From positions 1 to 40,212 of the forward strand of contig NZ_JAELTX010000045.1 of the NCBI RefSeq assembly GCF_016429065.1: DNA of 40,212 bases. The letters run 5' to 3'. The notes below the pieces were generated by a model. It worked only from the letters and a program-made list of their open reading frames with translations. It was not told the origin of the DNA and searched no databases. This DNA is from Pedobacter sp. ASV17. Its GTDB lineage: Bacteria; Bacteroidota; Bacteroidia; Sphingobacteriales; Sphingobacteriaceae. The position numbers and the translations under genes are program-made. Positions 35,586 to 40,212 of the stretch are shown here, in pieces; the stretch's first letter is position 1, and every line of letters starts with the position of its first letter.

Positions 35586-35749
35586 ACGAAGCTAAATTTA
35601 CTGTCTTTAATTTAGTGTGATTTAACAAAGGAAATGAGAAGAGATTTGATATTTATAACTAGCGTTCGGTTAATAATCTGGCCTTTACATAATCTATAAT
35701 GAGATTGCTTCGTTGTTCCTTCTCGCAAAGACTAAAAAAGAGCACCATT

Positions 35750-36290
35750 GCCAAGAATAGCCTAGATATGCGACGCTGTAGGAGTTTGAACTAACGCTAA
35801 TCGTTATGCTATATAGGTTTTACCGCTTAGGGCGCTGCAAACAAACTACGTTATTATCTTGATTTTTTTGCTTTTCAAAATCTGAGTGATTTCAATCGTT
35901 ATAATAAGCATGGCTTTGACATACGACTCTGTAGGAGTCGAACCTATACGATCGTTTTTTATAATGATTTGACCTCTTGGAGGTCTGCAAACAAACCACG
36001 TTATTATCGTGATTTTTGCTTTTCAAAATCCGAAGGATTTCAATTGTTATAATAAGCATGGCCTTGACATACGACTCTGTAGGAGTCGAACCTATACGAT
36101 CGTTTTTTATAATGATTTGACCTCTTGGAGGTCTGCAAACAAACCACGTTATTATAGTGATTTTTTGCCTTTCAAAATCCGAGGGATTTCAATATTTATA
36201 ATAAGTATAGTCTAGATATACGACTCTGCAGGAGTCGAACCAATGCTAATCGTTATGTTATATAAATTTGACCTCTTCGAGGTCCCCTAA
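35750..36290. repeat. Tandem array of four ~148-bp units with conserved small hairpins
   Basis: Units begin at about 35750, 35899, 36047 and 36196 (spacing 148-149 bp). Units 2 and 3 are almost identical; units 1 and 4 have diverged. A full unit holds CGACTC-TGTAG-GAGTCG, GACCTC-TTG-GAGGTC, CACG-TTATTAT-CGTG and AAATCC-GAA-GGATTT, each a perfect small stem-loop. Unit 4 keeps the first two with changed loops (TGCAG, TTC) and is cut short. The array lies downstream of the pepE-GNAT unit and upstream of the MutS-like gene. There is no coding frame across it. Confidence 0.85.
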
Positions 36291-36331
36291 AAACAAAGCT
36301 GAGATCCCATATCCACACTAAATAGGAGGGG

Positions 36332-36895
36332 TTAGTTCTTCTTTTTGAACTGTAGGTGTTCCAGTTTTTTGCCTACCAGTGTTTTCTCGCCAACCACTTC
36401 AAAGCCTAATTTTAAATATAGCCTTTTGGCGTTTGGATTATCCTGATCTACCAACAAACCAAGTGTTTCATTTCTTTTGTAAACGTATTCATCAATTAGA
36501 AATTGAAATATTTTTGATCCAATGCCTTTACCTTGCTGGTTTGGATTTACCCCAACGCAATCAATATAATACTCTCCAGCCTGAGTTTCATCTTCCGGAT
36601 TGAACGCTCTGTTAAACATTGTTTTTATTTTTAGCGCTACGGGTTCTCTTAGTTCGTGTAGTTTGGTGCCATCATATACCAATGCTGCTGCTACAATCTC
36701 ATTTTCAGATTCAACCAGCCAACAGTTTTCGTAAGAGTATTGGTTGTTCGTTTCTTCAATTAAGCTGTTAAGAAACTGTAAAGCCTTTTCTTTAGATTTT
36801 TCGCCTATAAATTGATAAGCGATTTCCTCCATGGCTAAGAAGATGTAATTAGCAATGATTTTAGACTCTTCGCGTTTTGCTTTTCTGATCAACAT
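36332..36895 (-). CDS. GNAT family N-acetyltransferase
   Basis: A 187-residue acetyl-CoA-dependent acetyltransferase. The GNAT core is clear: beta-strand YYIDCVGVNPNQQGKGIGSKI at about 108-128 with the pyrophosphate-binding Q-x-x-G-x-G, then DQDNPNAKRLYLKLGFEVVG. The N-terminal half (IRKAKREESKIIANYIFLAMEEIAYQ) is typical of a GNAT subgroup in this phylum. The acceptor is unknown. It begins 20 bases after the pepE stop, so the two should share an mRNA. Confidence 0.87.
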   Translation of the reverse strand: MLIRKAKREESKIIANYIFLAMEEIAYQFIGEKSKEKALQFLNSLIEETNNQYSYENCWLVESENEIVAAALVYDGTKLHELREPVALKIKTMFNRAFNPEDETQAGEYYIDCVGVNPNQQGKGIGSKIFQFLIDEYVYKRNETLGLLVDQDNPNAKRLYLKLGFEVVGEKTLVGKKLEHLQFKKKN

Positions 36896-36915
36896 ATTGG
36901 AATTTTTAGTTTAGC

Positions 36916-37611
36916 TTACGACAAAATACTTCCAGCTTCTATTTCGTAAGGTGCTTTGCCTTGCTCAAATATTCTGGTTTGTAAGCTGCCTTCTACCGTA
37001 ATTTTATCGTTGATTCTTCTGATCCAATTTCCTTCTCTTAAGCCAACCACTTTGAGGTTGTTTTGGGTTAGAAATTCTAATATCCTGGTCTCTCTGGTTT
37101 CTCCATTGTGCTTTAATTCTGGTTGCGGGTCAAGGTAGTGTGGGTTGATATTGAAAGGAACCAAACCCATGCAGTCGAAACTTGGAGGATATACGATGGG
37201 CATGTCGTTAGTGGTTTTCATATTCAAGCCACCTATGTTAGTTCCCGCGCTACATCCCAAGTACGGTTTCCCATTTTCTACACTTGCCTTTAAAACACCC
37301 ATTAAGTTAAGCTCGTGCAGTGTTTTTACCAGTAGAAAGGTATTGCCTCCGCCTGTAAAAAAACCTTGTGCATTTTCTATTGCCGTTACTTTATCTTCAA
37401 ATTCATGGAGACCTTTAACCGTAATGCCTAACTCTGAGAAAAAGCCAGCGGCTTTTGCAGTATAGTCATCATGAGAAATTCCGCCTGGACGAGCGAAAGG
37501 AATAAAGATGATTTCATCTACGCCTTGATAAAGGTTAATGAGCTCTGGTTTGAGGTAGGCTAAATAGGTTTCACCAAATAGGGTAGAGGTAGAAGCAAGG
37601 ATGATATTCAT
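36916..37611 (-). CDS. pepE: Peptidase E (alpha-aspartyl dipeptidase, family S51)
   Basis: A 231-residue cytoplasmic serine peptidase that splits dipeptides with N-terminal aspartate. Visible family features: GFFTGGGNTFLLVKTLHE at 83-100, the nucleophile elbow YLGCSAGTN with Ser121, and the catalytic His158 in FNINPHYLD. Length matches the S. enterica enzyme (229). The ATG at 37611 is preceded by a TATATTTG box 21 bases upstream. It is followed by the GNAT gene; peptide salvage is the likely context. Confidence 0.9.
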   Translation of the reverse strand: MNIILASTSTLFGETYLAYLKPELINLYQGVDEIIFIPFARPGGISHDDYTAKAAGFFSELGITVKGLHEFEDKVTAIENAQGFFTGGGNTFLLVKTLHELNLMGVLKASVENGKPYLGCSAGTNIGGLNMKTTNDMPIVYPPSFDCMGLVPFNINPHYLDPQPELKHNGETRETRILEFLTQNNLKVVGLREGNWIRRINDKITVEGSLQTRIFEQGKAPYEIEAGSILS

Positions 37612-37632
37612 AAGGGTTTAATTAATTCTTGT

Positions 37633-37640
37633 CAAATATA
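37633..37640 (-). promoter_or_regulatory. -7 box of pepE
   Basis: Minus-strand TATATTTG, an exact TAnnTTTG, 21 bases before the pepE start; the TTTG element is not evident. It belongs to the segment duplicated at 35528-35625. Confidence 0.5.
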
Positions 37641-38032
37641 AGGAAGCTAAATTTATGGTGTTTAATTATGAGGTGATTTTTAGGGACAGCGAAATACAAA
37701 GACCCTCTCTGTCCTTTGGACATCTCTCCCTAAAAGGGAGAGAAAAATGAATAGGAAAGGTTGAGACATTAATGCTTGCAGCGTGGAACAAAAGTGCATT
37801 ACTTGTTCTTTCTCCTTTTCAAGGAGTACCTGTTCCGACTATTCGGAAGAGTTAGAGAGAGGTTTTACTTAAGATTTGTAGTACCTGTTTTGAACTTTCG
37901 GAAGGGTTGTGGAGAGGTTTAATGGTTAGTACTGTGTTGAGGTATTACGATTGACAGTCGAGCTGGCAATGACGATAATCAAAGTGGGTGCTATGGCTAC
38001 GATCTCATGACGATTTATTGTCGGTATAATTG

Positions 38033-38040
38033 TATTTTTG
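38033..38040 (+). promoter_or_regulatory. -7 box of the methyltransferase gene
   Basis: TATTTTTG, an exact TAnnTTTG match, 19 bases before the ATG at 38060. The upstream -33 element is poor. It supports the 38060 start, since the longer frame beginning at 38030 would start upstream of the transcription start. Confidence 0.5.
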
Positions 38041-38059
38041 CACTTCAGCATTAATCAAG

Positions 38060-39280
38060 ATGGATCAGCACGGAACAACTTTTGTAAATGAGATCAAAAA
38101 AGCGATCACAGAATCGGCTTTTGTAAAGTTAGCTTTGGGTAATTACAAAGGCGCGGAGGAAGGTTTGAAACAGCTGTACATTAAGCCTGTCTTGATTAAG
38201 AACAAGCAACTATTGGCTTTCAATTATAGATACAAAACGAGAGATATTTTTAAAAACTTTGAGGTTGAGGAAGGATTATCACTTGTTGAAGGGTATTTAG
38301 CTGGAGATTTCAATGTGGCTACTTTATTTTCTATCCAGGAAGAAATGATTTTGGAGAGAAGTGCTAAAGGTAGCTTTAGATTAAGGACCAAGCAACTGGA
38401 AGAAAAAAAGGAAGCAAACTTGTCTCATAATAAAGAAAAGAAACGATTGATTTTGGCAAAGGATAACCTTTACCTTCATGAACTGGGACTTACCGATGAG
38501 CAAGGGACAGTGTTTAAAAATGCACAGGATAAGTACAAGCAGATTAACCAGTACATTGAAATCTTAAGCTCCTTAATTAAGGAACTTCCAGAAGGCACTA
38601 TAAAAAATGTGGTGGATATGGGGTCAGGTAAGGGCTACCTTACTTTTGCCTTGTACGATTATTTGCTTAACCATCAGCAAAAGGCCAATGTGATTGGGGT
38701 TGAGTTTAGAAAGGATTTGGTGGATTTGTGCAATAAAATTGCGGTTAATGCAAAGTTTGAACAGCTTTCGTTTGTGGAAGGAACCATTGAAAGTTACGAT
38801 GCTGAAGCCATTGATCTTTTAATTGCTTTACATGCCTGTGATACCGCTACCGATGATGCCATTTATAAAGGGATTAAGGCGAATGCCGATCTAATTGTGG
38901 TGGCCCCTTGCTGTCATAAGCAGATCCGTAGGGAGATAGAGAAAGGGAAAGCACAAAATGAACTGAATTTCTTGACCAAGCATGGGATATTTTTAGAGCG
39001 TCAGGCGGAGATGGTGACCGATGGCTTGCGTGCCCTGATTTTGGAATATTTTGGCTACAAAACAAAAGTGTTTGAGTTTGTGTCGGATGTGCATACGCCT
39101 AAGAATGTGTTGGTAGTAGGGATTAGGAGTAAGGAACAAGGAGCAAGGAATAAGGAGCAAGGATTAAGGAGTAAAGAACAAAGAACAAAGAGCAAGGATG
39201 AGGTATTGCAAAGGATTAAAGAGACCAAACAATATTTCGGCATTGGGTACCATCACTTGGAGCGTTTGCTAGAAATCTAG
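38060..39280 (+). CDS. SAM-dependent methyltransferase (Methyltransf_32-like) with internal heptamer repeat
   Basis: A 406-residue protein. The N-terminal part (1-170) is family-specific; a class I SAM-binding domain follows: motif I VVDMGSGKGYLTF (184-196), acidic VIGVEFRKDL (211-220), LLIALHACDTATDDAI (253-268) and APCCHKQIRREI (282-293), the last typical of the Methyltransf_32 group. Substrate unknown, possibly RNA or protein. Between residues 356 and 380 is a low-complexity insert (RSKEQGARNKEQGLRSKEQR) encoded by ten 7-bp repeats; the conserved tail (YFGIGYHHLERLLEI) then resumes in frame. The ATG at 38060 is preferred to a TTG at 38030 because of the promoter position. Confidence 0.82.
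   Translation: MDQHGTTFVNEIKKAITESAFVKLALGNYKGAEEGLKQLYIKPVLIKNKQLLAFNYRYKTRDIFKNFEVEEGLSLVEGYLAGDFNVATLFSIQEEMILERSAKGSFRLRTKQLEEKKEANLSHNKEKKRLILAKDNLYLHELGLTDEQGTVFKNAQDKYKQINQYIEILSSLIKELPEGTIKNVVDMGSGKGYLTFALYDYLLNHQQKANVIGVEFRKDLVDLCNKIAVNAKFEQLSFVEGTIESYDAEAIDLLIALHACDTATDDAIYKGIKANADLIVVAPCCHKQIRREIEKGKAQNELNFLTKHGIFLERQAEMVTDGLRALILEYFGYKTKVFEFVSDVHTPKNVLVVGIRSKEQGARNKEQGLRSKEQRTKSKDEVLQRIKETKQYFGIGYHHLERLLEI
39130..39199 (+). repeat. Ten tandem heptamers (YAAGGAN-like) inside the methyltransferase gene
   Basis: Ten consecutive 7-bp units of the form (T/C)AA(G/A)GAN run from 39130 to 39199, such as TAAGGAA, CAAGGAG, CAAGGAA, TAAGGAG and CAAGGAT. An eleventh weaker unit lies just before. 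As seven is not a multiple of three, gain or loss of one unit would shift the reading frame. Confidence 0.9.
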
Positions 39281-39283
39281 TCG

Positions 39284-39844
39284 TTACTCATTATAAATCC
39301 ATAATAACACAGGTTTTTTCTTTTTGATCAATAGGCGATCTATTTGTGTCATTTGGTCGTCGGCAATAACGGGACAGCCCGCACTTTGCCCGAATAGGCC
39401 TTGCGGATAAATCTCATAATTGGGTACAGGTGTGTACGAATGTAGTACGATGATTCTTTTGAACGCATTGTTGTTCGTTTTTTCCAATCCGTGCATTTTA
39501 TAATGGATATTGATGCCCCAATTGCTATAGGACCTGTTTTTTACTTTGTATTTGCCTAACGAAGTGCAGTTGCTGCCTATGGTATTGCTAAAAACTGGTT
39601 TGGCTGAAGTGCTTCCTCCGCCCACACCGTGAGCGCATAATCCTGAGATAATGGTTTTCTTTTGTTTGAAATCATAAACAAACAGCCTGTTTTTCCCAGA
39701 AGGAATGCTCATGTCTACCATGATACAAACGGAGGTATCTAAATTGTTTTTCTTACAGAAAGCGTAGGCTTCACTGAGTTTTTCAGCTTTGATATTAGTG
39801 GGCGATGGCCAAAAGGGGAGGAGAAGCAATAAAAGATTTAGCAT
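39284..39844 (-). CDS. Murein L,D-transpeptidase catalytic domain protein (YkuD_2 type)
   Basis: A 186-residue exported protein with a signal peptide or anchor (MLNLLLLLLPFW). The family pattern is seen in order: CAHGVGGGSTSAKPVFSNTI GSNCTSLGKYKV (70-102), INIHYKMHGLEKTNNNAFKR (111-130), IIVLHSYTP with His135, and GQSAGCPVI with the nucleophile Cys157. Such enzymes cross-link or modify peptidoglycan stem peptides in the periplasm. Its stop is three bases from the end of the convergent methyltransferase gene. The 192-bp tandem repeat lies directly upstream of its start. Confidence 0.88.
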   Translation of the reverse strand: MLNLLLLLLPFWPSPTNIKAEKLSEAYAFCKKNNLDTSVCIMVDMSIPSGKNRLFVYDFKQKKTIISGLCAHGVGGGSTSAKPVFSNTIGSNCTSLGKYKVKNRSYSNWGINIHYKMHGLEKTNNNAFKRIIVLHSYTPVPNYEIYPQGLFGQSAGCPVIADDQMTQIDRLLIKKKKPVLLWIYNE

Positions 39845-39869
39845 GCTTAAATATAGTGATTGTATTTTT

Positions 39870-40212
39870 CCAAACCTCGTAGGTTTTTAAACAGCGAAGC
39901 CCTCAACTTTACCATTGAAGAACAATCACAAATGGAGGTTAAACCTACGAGGTTTTTGCAAGAGAGAAGTTCTGTGCTTGTCCTGGATGCCTTTCTTTGT
40001 TGTATAGGCTGCTGTGCCATAAACCTGATGGAAGCGGATATCCTTTTTGTAGCACGGATGCCCAAACCTCGTAGGTTTTTAAACGGCGAAGCCCTCAACT
40101 TTACCATTGAAGAACAATCACAAATGGAGGTTAAACCTACGAGGTTTTTGCAAGAGAGAAGTTCTGTGCTTGTCCTGGATGCCTTTCTTTGTTGTATAGG
40201 CTGCTGTGCCAT
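39870..40212. repeat. 192-bp tandem repeat with internal 15-bp inverted repeats, running off the window
   Basis: Unit 1 starts at 39870 and unit 2 at 40062 (period 192). The 151 bases of unit 2 in view differ from unit 1 at one position (AACAGCG against AACGGCG). Each unit holds a perfect inverted repeat, AAACCTCGTAGGTTT (39872-39886; 40064-40078) and AAACCTACGAGGTTT (39941-39955; 40133-40147), enclosing 54 bases. The rest of the unit includes CCTGATGGAAGCGG and ATCCTTTTTGT, which I recall from dispersed repeats of this phylum. Confidence 0.9.

Larger units (their letters stand above)
35463..36331. other. 869-base repeat-rich noncoding region
   Basis: Apart from the possible leader peptide there is no gene. 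From left to right: duplicated pepE-like promoter/start (35528-35625), a copy of a dispersed GTCATTGCGAG...GAAGCAATC-type motif (35701-35732, minus strand), then a four-unit tandem array (about 35750-36290) and an AT-rich stretch to the end of the GNAT gene. Confidence 0.75.
37612..38059. other. 448-base noncoding region with degenerate palindromes
   Basis: It contains the pepE promoter segment (37612-37690), a hairpin CTCTCCC-TAAAA-GGGAGAG (37725-37743), several CCTCTC/GAGAGG and TCCTTTT-CAAGGA fragments up to about 37920 that look like decayed dispersed repeats, and a CGAGCTGGCAATGACG segment (37959-37974) of the GTCATTGC type. The promoter of the methyltransferase gene is at the right end. 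I see no gene. Confidence 0.6.

Noticed and set aside
35930..36242. tRNA-like GGTTCGACTCC segments on the minus strand within the 148-bp units
   Set aside because: The T-arm-like sequence is only the CGACTC/GAGTCG hairpin of the repeat. No acceptor, D or anticodon arm can be placed around it.
35750..36290. CRISPR array
   Set aside because: Units are about 148 bp and similar throughout their length, with no short repeat/unique spacer pattern and no cas genes.
39847..40212. A 121-codon minus-strand frame with a 64-residue repeat across the 192-bp repeats
   Set aside because: It exists because the repeat length is a multiple of three. It spans strong inverted repeats and dispersed-repeat sequence and resembles no protein I know. 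I treat it as repeat DNA, though it stays open at the window edge.

Overview
The window is a chromosomal piece from a Bacteroidota bacterium, most likely a Sphingobacteriaceae/Pedobacter-type organism. The signs are SusC/SusD and FecI/FecR-type genes, two cell-surface proteins with type IX secretion (T9SS) C-terminal signals, a PorP/SprF protein, Bacteroidota-type promoters (TTTG, about 19 nt, TAnnTTTG), mostly A-rich translation starts without Shine-Dalgarno sequences, and low-GC coding. No mobile element, rRNA, tRNA or CRISPR array was recognised.

Layout. (1) 1-2453: the 3' part of a large beta-helix surface protein with a type B T9SS signal, then a PorP/SprF-like outer-membrane protein and a terminator. 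(2) 2635-13521, + strand: ECF sigma factor, a second beta-helix protein with a type A T9SS signal, FecR anti-sigma factor, SusC with an N-terminal STN signalling domain, SusD, an exported protein with a metzincin zinc motif, and a lipoprotein related to N-formylglutamate amidohydrolase. This looks like a self-sensing nutrient-uptake locus. The two hydrolases suggest a peptide or amide substrate rather than a plain glycan, but that is inference. (3) 13577-18219: an exported coiled-coil membrane protein, a prephenate dehydrogenase resembling fungal Tyr1, an acyltransferase, and a TauE/SafE permease with its DUF1634 partner. (4) 18500-33762: one block of 29 genes (S10-spc-alpha order, rplC to rplQ, including secY, map, infA, rpmJ and rpoA). 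It starts at rplC without rpsJ, has a textbook promoter in front, and ends in a strong terminator. (5) 33807-40212: a membrane-anchored MutS-like ATPase, a GNAT acetyltransferase, peptidase E, a SAM methyltransferase and a murein L,D-transpeptidase, separated by repeat-rich noncoding DNA.

The least expected content is noncoding. Most gaps of roughly 60 bases or more inside the ribosomal block carry a stem-loop. They include a second promoter embedded in a 17-bp inverted repeat before rpsH and terminator-like hairpins after rpmD and after rpsD, so the block may really be several regulated units. Downstream lie a four-copy tandem array of about 148-bp units, each with several small hairpins, a heptamer repeat inside a methyltransferase gene whose unit is not a multiple of three, a duplicated promoter/start cassette shared by pepE and a 31-codon ORF overlapping the MutS-like gene, and a 192-bp tandem repeat running off the right edge.

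All family assignments come from reading motifs and from memory of the families. No database search or folding program was run.
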